Positions 1-5,696 of a stretch of 6,326 nucleotides of DNA are shown here, one piece after another; positions within the stretch are counted from its first letter, which is position 1; each line of letters begins with the position of its first letter. The notes under the pieces are model-generated. The model had not been told where the DNA came from, did not search any database, and saw only the letters and a list, made by a program, of their open reading frames with translations. Source of the DNA: Anaerolineae bacterium (GTDB taxonomy: Bacteria > Chloroflexota > Anaerolineae > Anaerolineales > Villigracilaceae). A program made the translations under genes and the position numbers. Where the stretch lies: contig DNDO01000189.1 of the NCBI GenBank assembly GCA_003484265.1, positions 1-6,326 of the forward strand. The letters are read 5' to 3'.

Positions 1-1
1 G

Positions 2-148
2 TGGTATTACGCGGATGCAGTGAGCACACCTGTCGCGTTCCTGTTGTCCCTTTTGTTTATCGTCGTCTTTTATGGAATATTGATCTTCTGGGAAAAGAGG
101 AGATGGTACGGTTTTGAAGGAGTATTACGCAGGTTGAGCGGAGCATGA
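2..148 (+). CDS. C-terminal end of a multipass membrane protein (partial)
   Basis: An open frame enters from the left edge and ends at TGA (146-148), leaving the last 48 residues. They show one strongly hydrophobic helix (about residues 11-30 of the fragment, VAFLLSLLFIVVFYGILIFW) followed by a basic tail, EKRRWYGFEGVLRRLSGA. A final helix followed by a short positively charged, amphipathic tail suggests the C-terminus of a polytopic inner-membrane protein with a cytoplasmic end. The tail shape (aromatic-G-[FP]-E-x-[LV]-LRRL) loosely recalls the end of DUF418/YeiB-like or related acyltransferase-type membrane proteins, but this is a weak resemblance and the body of the protein lies outside the window. 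The gene converges on the next one, with only 14 bases between the two stop codons and no room for a separate terminator. Confidence 0.6.
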   Translation, partial: WYYADAVSTPVAFLLSLLFIVVFYGILIFWEKRRWYGFEGVLRRLSGA

Positions 149-162
149 TCGTGCCTGCCGAC

Positions 163-570
163 TCATCTCTTCCTGTAAAACAAACTCAAAACCAACGCCC
201 CTGAAATCCCCAGAATAAAATCCACGATCGTATCTTCCAGTCCGCGCACCATGTGGAAACCGAAGAACCTGTCCATGAAGTTCTCGTAAAACTCCCAGAA
301 GACCGTCGTTGTCCCTGTGCAGGTGAAGGCGAAGACGATCTGTATCGAAAGCGGAATATCCCCAACGATCATTTGTGAGTGTCGAATGGCGGAACGATAA
401 AAATACGTGATCGCTACCCCGCCCATGAAATGTGTGGGAATATCCAACGGGGGATACATATCGAAGAGATTAAGCCACAGTCCCACAGCATAAAATCCAA
501 CCACGCCCAACGGTGCCCACGCGGATTCTTTCAACGTTACGATCAGCCACTCAAAGAGTTTTTTGCTCAT
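163..570 (-). CDS. Small four-helix membrane protein, YjdF/DUF2238-like
   Basis: This encodes a 135-residue integral membrane protein with about four hydrophobic segments (residues ~17-36, 46-60, 74-92, 114-131) and a basic end (YRKR). Polar residues sit within or beside the helices in a pattern like that of the YjdF/DUF2238 inner-membrane family: D43-x3-H47-x2-GG at helix 2, WEFYE (E93 and E96) at the end of helix 3, and ED-x3-D (E112, D113, D117) leading into helix 4. The biochemical role of that family is not established, so no function is claimed. The frame stays open to an ATG at 618, adding 16 residues, but the start at 570 is preferred: it has GAGG six bases upstream, and the longer start would fall inside the predicted -35 box. 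It converges with the gene on its left and diverges from the glycosyltransferase operon on its right. The family link is by eye and moderate. Confidence 0.8.
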   Translation of the reverse strand: MSKKLFEWLIVTLKESAWAPLGVVGFYAVGLWLNLFDMYPPLDIPTHFMGGVAITYFYRSAIRHSQMIVGDIPLSIQIVFAFTCTGTTTVFWEFYENFMDRFFGFHMVRGLEDTIVDFILGISGALVLSLFYRKR

Positions 571-576
571 ATTTAA

Positions 577-580
577 CCTC
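577..580 (-). promoter_or_regulatory. Ribosome binding site fixing the start at 570
   Basis: On the - strand GAGG is followed by the six-base spacer TTAAAT and then ATG. This is good Shine-Dalgarno spacing and supports a 135-residue product rather than the 151-residue extension. Confidence 0.65.
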
Positions 581-589
581 AGTTTCCCG

Positions 590-618
590 ATTTTATCTGT
601 AACTGCCCAGCCTGTCAT
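590..618 (-). promoter_or_regulatory. Sigma70-like promoter for the small membrane protein
   Basis: Read on the - strand, ATGACA (613-618, five of six bases of TTGACA) is separated by exactly 17 bases from TAAAAT (590-595, five of six bases of TATAAT). Transcription would begin near 583, giving a leader of about 13 bases that still contains the GAGG site. The -35 box overlaps the end of the palindromic repeat at 613-682. Confidence 0.5.
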
Positions 619-682
619 TCCGAAGGAGCAATAGCGACCGGGAAATCCTCATCCCGCGGGCAAAAGATTTCCCTGCTTCGGA
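613..682. repeat. Imperfect palindromic interspersed repeat in the divergent intergenic region
   Basis: Two nested inverted repeats are visible: TCCGAAG (619-625) with CTTCGGA (676-682), and GGGAAATC (640-647) with GATTTCCC (666-673). Between them lies the self-complementary CCCGCGGG (653-660). The arms are unequal: the right arm lacks about a dozen bases that are present in the left. The overall design (TGTCATTCCGA at the edge, a GCGACC..GGAAATC segment, a CCGCGGGCAA centre, then the inverse) matches a type of small dispersed palindrome I recall from bacterial intergenic regions, so a decayed copy is likely. There is no T-run, so it is not a classical terminator. Confidence 0.6.
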
Positions 683-688
683 TATAAT
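683..688 (+). promoter_or_regulatory. Perfect TATAAT -10 box for a near-leaderless glycosyltransferase mRNA
   Basis: TATAAT ends ten bases before the ATG at 699. A transcript starting about seven bases past the box (near 695) would have a leader of only a few bases. No Shine-Dalgarno sequence is present between the box and the ATG (CGCCCCGCTC). The -35 region at 17-base spacing (GCAAAA, 660-665) is a poor match, so the box may act with weak or activator-assisted recognition. It directly abuts the right arm of the palindrome at 613-682. Confidence 0.55.
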
Positions 689-698
689 CGCCCCGCTC

Positions 699-1859
699 AT
701 GAAAATCCTAACCGTCCTCACCTACTACCGTCCGCACACATCGGGCCTCACCATTTATGCTGAGCGCCTCGCCAAAGCCTTCGTCAAACGCGGACACGAA
801 GTCACTGTGATGACCACGCAATACGACCCGTCGCTTCCGCGCGAAGAGATCATGGACGGAGTCAAGGTCATTCGCGTGCCGGTGATGTTCCGCATTAGCA
901 AGGGTGTCATTGCGCCCACGTTCGGTTTAGTAGCCACCAAGCTTGTCGCCCGGCATGATGTCGTTCAAATGCACCTCCCGCAATTCGATGCGCCCGGCGT
1001 CGCCCTGCGCGGACGCCTCTTCGGCAAGCCTGCCGTCCTTACCTATCACTGCGACCTGCAACTTCCCACCGGGCTGTTCAACCGCCTCGTCAACGGCATT
1101 GTAGATCTTATGAACAACGCCGCAGGATTCTTGTCGAATCATATCGTGACCTACACACAGGACTATGCCGACAACTCTCCCTACCTCTCGCGCTACGCCT
1201 CCAAACTGACCCCGATCCTGCCTCCCGTCGAAATGCCAATTCCCACATCCGAGGCTGTTTCCGCTTTTGCCCATGACCATCATACAGATGAACGCAAACC
1301 CGTCATTGGCATGGTCACACGCTTCGCCTCCGAAAAAGGAGTGGAAGTTTTGCTGGATGCCCTGCCAATCATATTAAAAAAATATCCCAAGGCGCAAGTC
1401 TTATACGCCGGTCAACACCAAAACGTGATGGGGGAACAGGCATACTTTGATCGTTTGTATCCAAAGATTCGCGAATACGAAGCATCCGGTCACTGGACGT
1501 TCCTCGGCAATCTCTCGCCCATCCAACTCGCGGCGGTCTATCCCAACCTCGATGTGTTGACCGTCCCATCGCTTAACTCAACGGAGGCATTCGGTCTCGT
1601 GCAGATCGAAGCGATGATGAACGGCGTGCCGAGCGTGCCGTCTGCGCTGCCCGGGGTGCGGCAGCCTGTGTCCATGCACGGAATGGGACGAGTCGCTAAA
1701 ATCGGGGATTCAGCCAGTTTGGCGGAATCCATCCTCGAGGTCCTGAATGAACCGAAAAAATTCCAGGGCGATATCGAAGACATTAAGGCCTCCTATGATC
1801 CTGATTCCATTGCTCAGCAATATGAAAAACTCTTTGCACGACTCATGGGGAAGCAATGA
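699..1859 (+). CDS. Glycosyltransferase family 4, GT-B fold
   Basis: This 386-residue protein has the length and two-domain layout of retaining GT4 enzymes, which move a sugar from a nucleotide-sugar onto a lipid-linked or growing glycan at the cytoplasmic face of the membrane. The N-terminal acceptor domain (about 1-185) opens with KILTVLTYYRPHTSGLTIY, where a glycine-bearing loop follows the first strand, then has RGHEVTVMTT and the GKPAVLTYHCD strand (109-119). The C-terminal donor domain (about 200-370) begins with VIGMVTRFASEKG; R208 and K213 match the family's donor-phosphate contacts. It carries the EX7E pair E296 and E304 in STEAFGLVQIE, followed by the GVP-x5-PGVR loop. No signal peptide or transmembrane helix is seen. 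The start is the first ATG after the TATAAT box, and no upstream Shine-Dalgarno exists. Its stop overlaps the next gene by ATGA, indicating co-transcription. The sugar and acceptor cannot be predicted. Confidence 0.93.
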   Translation: MKILTVLTYYRPHTSGLTIYAERLAKAFVKRGHEVTVMTTQYDPSLPREEIMDGVKVIRVPVMFRISKGVIAPTFGLVATKLVARHDVVQMHLPQFDAPGVALRGRLFGKPAVLTYHCDLQLPTGLFNRLVNGIVDLMNNAAGFLSNHIVTYTQDYADNSPYLSRYASKLTPILPPVEMPIPTSEAVSAFAHDHHTDERKPVIGMVTRFASEKGVEVLLDALPIILKKYPKAQVLYAGQHQNVMGEQAYFDRLYPKIREYEASGHWTFLGNLSPIQLAAVYPNLDVLTVPSLNSTEAFGLVQIEAMMNGVPSVPSALPGVRQPVSMHGMGRVAKIGDSASLAESILEVLNEPKKFQGDIEDIKASYDPDSIAQQYEKLFARLMGKQ

Positions 1860-2626
1860 CCAATCGTCAATCCAAAGACTTCCTCTTCCTTCAACTGCGT
1901 GACCTGCCCTACTTCCGCGCATTTCTGCGTGCGGTGGAGAGTTCGTATTATCAAGATTTGCCGTTGCCTTCACCCGTCTATGACGTGGGGTGCGGCGACG
2001 GTCACTTCGCCTCTTTGACATTCGATCAGAAAATAGACGTGGGACTCGACCCCTGGCACGGGCCGATCCACGAGGCCAAGAGGTTCGGTGCATATAATTC
2101 TCTGGTCGAGTCGGATGGAGCTATGTCACCGTTCCCTTCGGACTATTTCGCCAGTGGAATTAGCAACTCGGTACTCGAACACATCCCGCATATTGACGAT
2201 GTGCTGAAAGAGACCGCACGTGTTTTGAAGAAAGATGCACCGTTCTATTTTTGTGTTCCGAACACCAGATATTTGAGCGAGCTTTCGATCTCGCGTGTGT
2301 TGGGCAGGCGCTATACTGAATGGTTCAGAAAAATCTCTCGCGTTCAACACGCAGACGAACCTGATGTGTGGAAAGACCGTTTGGAAAGCGCGGGTTTTGA
2401 ATTGGTCCGCTGGTGGCATTACTTTTCGCCTGCCTCGATGCGCGTGTTAGAATGGGGACATTATTTCGGCGTTCCATCGGTGTTCGCGCGTGTCCTTACA
2501 GGTAAATGGATTCTTTCGCGGACAAGATGGAATTTGTTTTTCACTAGAAAATATGTGGAACGATACGCTTCCACGAAACCGATAGGGAACGGAACCTTTA
2601 CGTTCTATATTGCCCGTAAAAGGTAG
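1856..2626 (+). CDS. Class I SAM-dependent methyltransferase (Methyltransf_11 type)
   Basis: This 256-residue soluble protein has a Rossmann-fold SAM-binding core. Motif I is VYDVGCGDGHF (41-51), the acidic residue after the second strand is D65 in VGLDP, and the motif IV/post-I region reads SNSVLEHIPHIDDVLKETARVLKK (104-126), the usual pattern of Methyltransf_11 enzymes. The C-terminal part (about 150-256) is basic and rich in aromatic residues (WWHYF, KWIL, RWNLFF), possibly a substrate lid or a membrane-surface contact. The ATG overlaps the glycosyltransferase stop by four bases and has GGGGAAG just upstream (1847-1853), a typical translational-coupling arrangement. Context suggests methylation of a sugar, lipid carrier or glycan end, but this is inferred from position only. 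Its TAG stop lies inside the left arm of the repeat at 2623-2680. Confidence 0.9.
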   Translation: MTNRQSKDFLFLQLRDLPYFRAFLRAVESSYYQDLPLPSPVYDVGCGDGHFASLTFDQKIDVGLDPWHGPIHEAKRFGAYNSLVESDGAMSPFPSDYFASGISNSVLEHIPHIDDVLKETARVLKKDAPFYFCVPNTRYLSELSISRVLGRRYTEWFRKISRVQHADEPDVWKDRLESAGFELVRWWHYFSPASMRVLEWGHYFGVPSVFARVLTGKWILSRTRWNLFFTRKYVERYASTKPIGNGTFTFYIARKR

Positions 2627-2680
2627 GGGCACAGCGGCTAATGAAAGGCAGGAACCTTTCAGGATTTGCCATGCCCCTAC
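2623..2680. repeat. MITE-like palindromic repeat between the two methyltransferase genes
   Basis: A perfect nine-base inverted repeat, GTAGGGGCA (2623-2631) and TGCCCCTAC (2672-2680), encloses an inner hairpin TGAAAGG (2642-2648) and CCTTTCA (2655-2661) with a six-base loop. The GTAGGGGC...GCCCCTAC termini resemble a common kind of small dispersed bacterial palindrome. No obvious target-site duplication flanks it. The left arm contains the TAG stop of the upstream gene. Two in-frame ATGs of the downstream reading frame (2641 and 2671) lie inside it, so it affects gene-boundary calls. Confidence 0.65.
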
Positions 2681-2691
2681 GGTTACATCAT

Positions 2692-3405
2692 ATGTCCTTC
2701 GACGAAAACTATTTCTCCTCCCACACCTACGAAAACATCACCTTTGCCAAATACAGCATGTATTGGTGGTCGAATCGATTCTATGCCACACTGGCACGCC
2801 GATACGGCAAACGCGGATCGCGCTTTCTGGAAGTCGGGTCCGGTATGGGTCATCTGACAGGTCAGCTCGAAGATGCTTTCGAAACGTATGGCTGTGATCT
2901 TAATTCATGGGCGGTGAAGCAATCCAAATCGGTTGTGGATAAATCGTCCCTGCAAACAGCCAGTGCACAGGAACTCCCGTTTAGGAACGACTCATTTAAC
3001 GTCGTTATCATTAAGCACATCGTGGAGCATCTACCCGACCCGCAGAAAGCAATTAATGAAATTGGTCGTGTGACCGAAAAAGGCGGCACGCTTATCCTTG
3101 CCACGCCGAATCTCGACTCCCTGCTCAAGCCATGGAAAGGCGACAAGTGGATCGGCTATCAAGACCCGACCCACATTGCCTTAAAACCTCCCACCGAATG
3201 GATTTCCTACATGGAAAGTGCAGGCTTTTCAATCAAACGAACTTTCGCAGATGGCTTTTGGGATGTTCCGTATGTTCCATTTATTCCAAACGCAATACAG
3301 AAATTGTTTTTCGGCTCGCTCGGTGGATTGCAGGCCATAACAGGTTTTGTATTCCTTCCCATGACGTGGGGGGAAAGTATCATTGTTATCGCGAAGAAAA
3401 ATTAA
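2692..3405 (+). CDS. Second class I SAM-dependent methyltransferase
   Basis: From the ATG at 2692 the product has 237 residues. Motif I is FLEVGSGMGHL (45-55), the ribose-binding acidic position is D69 in YGCDL, LPF-x-NDSFNVVI (95-107) precedes motif IV, and KHIVEHLPDPQKAINEIGRV (108-127) and GGTLILATPN (131-140) complete the fold. DPTHIALKPP-x-EW (158-170) is a substrate-side motif common in Methyltransf_11/23 proteins. The hydrophobic, proline-rich end (about 190-237) could touch the membrane. The frame is open back to ATGs at 2641 (17 extra residues) and 2671 (7 extra, with AGGA upstream), but both lie in the palindromic repeat, so MSFDENYF at 2692 is the likeliest native start even though it has no Shine-Dalgarno. 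It shares only the general fold with its neighbour. Position suggests the same glycan or lipid pathway. Confidence 0.87.
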   Translation: MSFDENYFSSHTYENITFAKYSMYWWSNRFYATLARRYGKRGSRFLEVGSGMGHLTGQLEDAFETYGCDLNSWAVKQSKSVVDKSSLQTASAQELPFRNDSFNVVIIKHIVEHLPDPQKAINEIGRVTEKGGTLILATPNLDSLLKPWKGDKWIGYQDPTHIALKPPTEWISYMESAGFSIKRTFADGFWDVPYVPFIPNAIQKLFFGSLGGLQAITGFVFLPMTWGESIIVIAKKN

Positions 3406-3442
3406 GTGGTGAATAATAATCGGAAATCTGTTGAGTGAATAA

Positions 3443-5623
3443 ATGAGCGACGAATTACAGCAGCCAGAGCAACCAACCGAACCCAGCGTCCTTGATTACT
3501 TCAAGTCATTGTTTCGATTCAACAGGGAAAGACCGGCGGTCAGCGATGACCTTTCAGCAAGTAGCGAGCAGCTACCAGTTGTTAGCAGTCAACCTGAAGA
3601 TGCAGAATTACCAATTACTAACGACATTGCTTCAGTCTCCAACCTTGCTTCAATCCAATTCCCCTGGCGCTCCCTCCTCGCGCTGCTCTTCGCATTGATC
3701 GGACAGAGCACCTTCGAGCCGCCTCCTACAACGTCACCGTTAGGGATCGTGCTTTTCCTCGCGGCTTTTGGTTTATTGGGTTGGGCGGTCCATCGCGGGG
3801 AATGGTCTCTCGCTTCCCATCAGCCGTCGTCGGGTGACAATGCCCCGCTTGTTTTTGGTAACGGTATTGCCGTTCTCATTCGCGGCATTGTTCTGATGCT
3901 CGGTGTTATTCTGATGTTTGTTGGGTTCGTTCTATTCCGTGGCAATCTATTCACCACGCTAAATCTTTCGGTATGGATCGTTGCCATCCTTTTTATCGCA
4001 GGTGCGCTATGGGAACGCAAAAGCAACTCTCTCTTCGGATGGATGCGGATCCGCTTCAACGCATGGGCGCTTCTCCTTATCGCCGCAACCGCCCTCATCT
4101 TCTTTTTTCGTTTTTATCAAACTGCCAGCGTCCCGCCTGAACCATTCAGCGATCACGCCGAAAAAATTCTCGATGTATTCGAGGTCTCTCAAGGCGCAAC
4201 GCATATCTTCTTTACGCGCAACACAGGGCGGGAAGCCTTTCAAATGTATTGGACGCTCCTCGTTGCCAACATATTCGGCACGGGTTTTTCGTATCTCAGC
4301 CTCAAACTAGGTACTGCCATCCTCGGCTTTTTGACCCTTCCCTTTATCTATTTGCTAGGCAAAGAGATCGGCGGAAAACGCGTCGGTCTCTTTGCCTTTA
4401 TTTTGACGGGGATCGGATACTGGCCCAACGTCATCAGCCGCGTTGGACTGCGCTTCCCGTTGTATCCCCTCTTCGCCGCGCCCACGCTCTTTTTCTTGAT
4501 CCGCGGCTTGCGGACTCGGAACCGAAACGATTTTATCCTCTCTGGAGTTTTTCTCGGGCTTGGCTTGCACGGGTATAGTCCCATGCGGATCGTTCCGTTC
4601 GTTGTCATCGCCGCGTTCATTCTGTATTGGCTTCACTCGCAATCGAAAGGCGCGCGCAAGAACTTGGGCGTATGGCTGGTAATGCTCGGTTTTATATCTT
4701 TGGTCCTCTTTATTCCCTTGTTGAGCTATTGGGTCGAGAATCCGCAGATGTTCGGATTGCGCGCCTTTTCACGCTTGAGCGGAACGGAACAGGCATTGTC
4801 TGCGCCTGCGTATCAAATATTCTTTTCCAATTTGTGGAACGCGCTCAAGATGTTCAACTTCGACGACGGCGAGATCTGGGTGCATTCCGTCCCGCACCGC
4901 CCTGCATTGGATGTGGTTACTGCTGCATTGTTCGCGATGGGTGTTATCCTGGTTTTGATCCGTTATGCGCGGGAGCGTCACTGGCTCGATCTGTTCCTGC
5001 TTGTGTCCATCCCGTTGTTGCAGATGCCGTCCATTTTGTCGCTGGCGTTCCCGGGTGAGAACCCGGCGCTTAACCGTGCGGGAGCGGCGTATATACCGGT
5101 ATTTATTATCGGAGCGCTGGCGCTCGATGGTCTCCTCATCAGTTTGAGGGGAGGGAAGATGCGAGGCTTCCTGGTCTGGGGCATTTCGGGAATCCTGTTG
5201 TTCGTGTCCGCATCCCAGAACTTTGACCTTGTCTTCGATCAATATGCCGGTTCGTTCAAACAGGGATCGTGGAACTCGTCTGACATGGGCGGCGTGATCA
5301 GTGAGTTTGAGCGCGATTACGGCAGGACTGACACGGTCTGGATCGTGCCGTATCCGCACTGGGTGGACACGCGCCTGCCAGCGGTGTGGGCAGGCATCCC
5401 GAACCGCGATATGGCGATGTGGCGTGACGATTTGCCTACTACGTTAGAATTGCCGGGACCGAAATTGTTCATCGTGCGCGCAAATTTGGAAGACCCTGCC
5501 GGGAACGACCAAGAATCATTGGCCGTTTTGAAATCGTTGTACCCAAATGGACTGCTGCGCCTGTTTGACTCGGATGTGACGGGTCATGACTTTTGGATAT
5601 TTTTTGTACCAAATCAACAATAG
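3443..5623 (+). CDS. GT39/PMT-like polytopic membrane glycosyltransferase (GT-C fold)
   Basis: This 726-residue protein begins with a hydrophilic, acidic N-terminus (1-72), then has roughly 13-15 hydrophobic helices (about 75-91, 99-116, 139-165, 173-190, 206-224, 285-306, 313-328, 336-355, 363-397, 407-427, 490-507, 514-533, 549-566, 575-591), and ends in a soluble domain of about 135 residues. After the helix at 206-224 comes PPEPFSDHAEKILDVF; D237 and E240 sit where GT-C enzymes hold their catalytic acidic residues in the first large outer loop. FFTRNTGREAFQMYW (256-270) is a pattern I associate with Chloroflexota GT39-like proteins. Such enzymes transfer a sugar from a polyprenyl-phosphate donor to protein, lipid or glycan outside the cytoplasm. 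The 37-base gap upstream has a weak GAG site (3433-3435) and an AATAAT box (3415-3420) with no good -35. The N-terminal linker includes repeat-derived sequence at 3560-3622. Substrate unknown. Confidence 0.88.
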   Translation: MSDELQQPEQPTEPSVLDYFKSLFRFNRERPAVSDDLSASSEQLPVVSSQPEDAELPITNDIASVSNLASIQFPWRSLLALLFALIGQSTFEPPPTTSPLGIVLFLAAFGLLGWAVHRGEWSLASHQPSSGDNAPLVFGNGIAVLIRGIVLMLGVILMFVGFVLFRGNLFTTLNLSVWIVAILFIAGALWERKSNSLFGWMRIRFNAWALLLIAATALIFFFRFYQTASVPPEPFSDHAEKILDVFEVSQGATHIFFTRNTGREAFQMYWTLLVANIFGTGFSYLSLKLGTAILGFLTLPFIYLLGKEIGGKRVGLFAFILTGIGYWPNVISRVGLRFPLYPLFAAPTLFFLIRGLRTRNRNDFILSGVFLGLGLHGYSPMRIVPFVVIAAFILYWLHSQSKGARKNLGVWLVMLGFISLVLFIPLLSYWVENPQMFGLRAFSRLSGTEQALSAPAYQIFFSNLWNALKMFNFDDGEIWVHSVPHRPALDVVTAALFAMGVILVLIRYARERHWLDLFLLVSIPLLQMPSILSLAFPGENPALNRAGAAYIPVFIIGALALDGLLISLRGGKMRGFLVWGISGILLFVSASQNFDLVFDQYAGSFKQGSWNSSDMGGVISEFERDYGRTDTVWIVPYPHWVDTRLPAVWAGIPNRDMAMWRDDLPTTLELPGPKLFIVRANLEDPAGNDQESLAVLKSLYPNGLLRLFDSDVTGHDFWIFFVPNQQ
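3560..3622 (+). repeat. Short-tandem-repeat-derived stretch inside the coding region
   Basis: The DNA has a run of overlapping TAGC/GCTA and TTACCAATTACTAAC words, including the inverted pair GTAGC (3561-3565) and GCTAC (3571-3575). It is read in frame as residues 40-60, SSEQLPVVSSQ...ELPITN. The word LPITN and its neighbours look like the translation of short tandem repeats of the ATTACCA type that are widespread between genes in some bacteria. It lies in the hydrophilic, probably disordered N-terminal linker, where it would do little harm. Degenerate, so moderate confidence. Confidence 0.4.
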
Positions 5624-5627
5624 AAAA

Positions 5628-5682
5628 CCGGTGGTTGTGCAGGGCTGAGCGTTTGTTGCGAAGCCTCCATCGAAACCAGCGG
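5628..5682. repeat. Imperfect palindromic repeat between the two GT39 genes
   Basis: CCGGTGGTT (5628-5636) pairs with AACCAGCGG (5674-5682) with one mismatch, and GGCT (5643-5646) pairs with AGCC (5662-5665) inside. The pattern GGTTG...GGCTGAGCG...GCGAAGCC...ATCGAAACCA resembles a common dispersed palindrome with GGTTGAGTAG and TATCGAAACC ends, here decayed. It takes up most of the 73-base gap and begins four bases after the upstream stop. No T-run follows, so terminator function is doubtful. Confidence 0.5.
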
Positions 5683-5696
5683 ATCAATAGTGATAT

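Noticed and set aside
571..618. N-terminal extension of the small membrane protein to the ATG at 618
   Set aside because: The longer start overlaps the predicted -35 box, has a poor ribosome site, and the added residues are hydrophilic and repeat-adjacent. The start at 570 has GAGG at good spacing.
2591..2659. Direct repeat GGAACCTTT at 2591-2599 and 2651-2659
   Set aside because: One copy is inside coding sequence and the other forms the inner hairpin of the palindrome. They do not flank the element, so they are not a target duplication; chance is sufficient.
2610..2897. 95-residue + strand frame across the repeat between the methyltransferases
   Set aside because: It is out of frame with the SAM-binding motif I of the second methyltransferase and gives low-complexity basic peptide.
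4769..5359. 196-residue open frame on the - strand
   Set aside because: It lies entirely within the membrane glycosyltransferase gene, and its product is rich in R, Q, H and D with no domain, as expected for an antisense shadow.
5624..5696. Rho-independent terminator between the two GT39-like genes
   Set aside because: The only stem is imperfect with a 37-base loop and no following T-run, so it fits a dispersed repeat better than a terminator.
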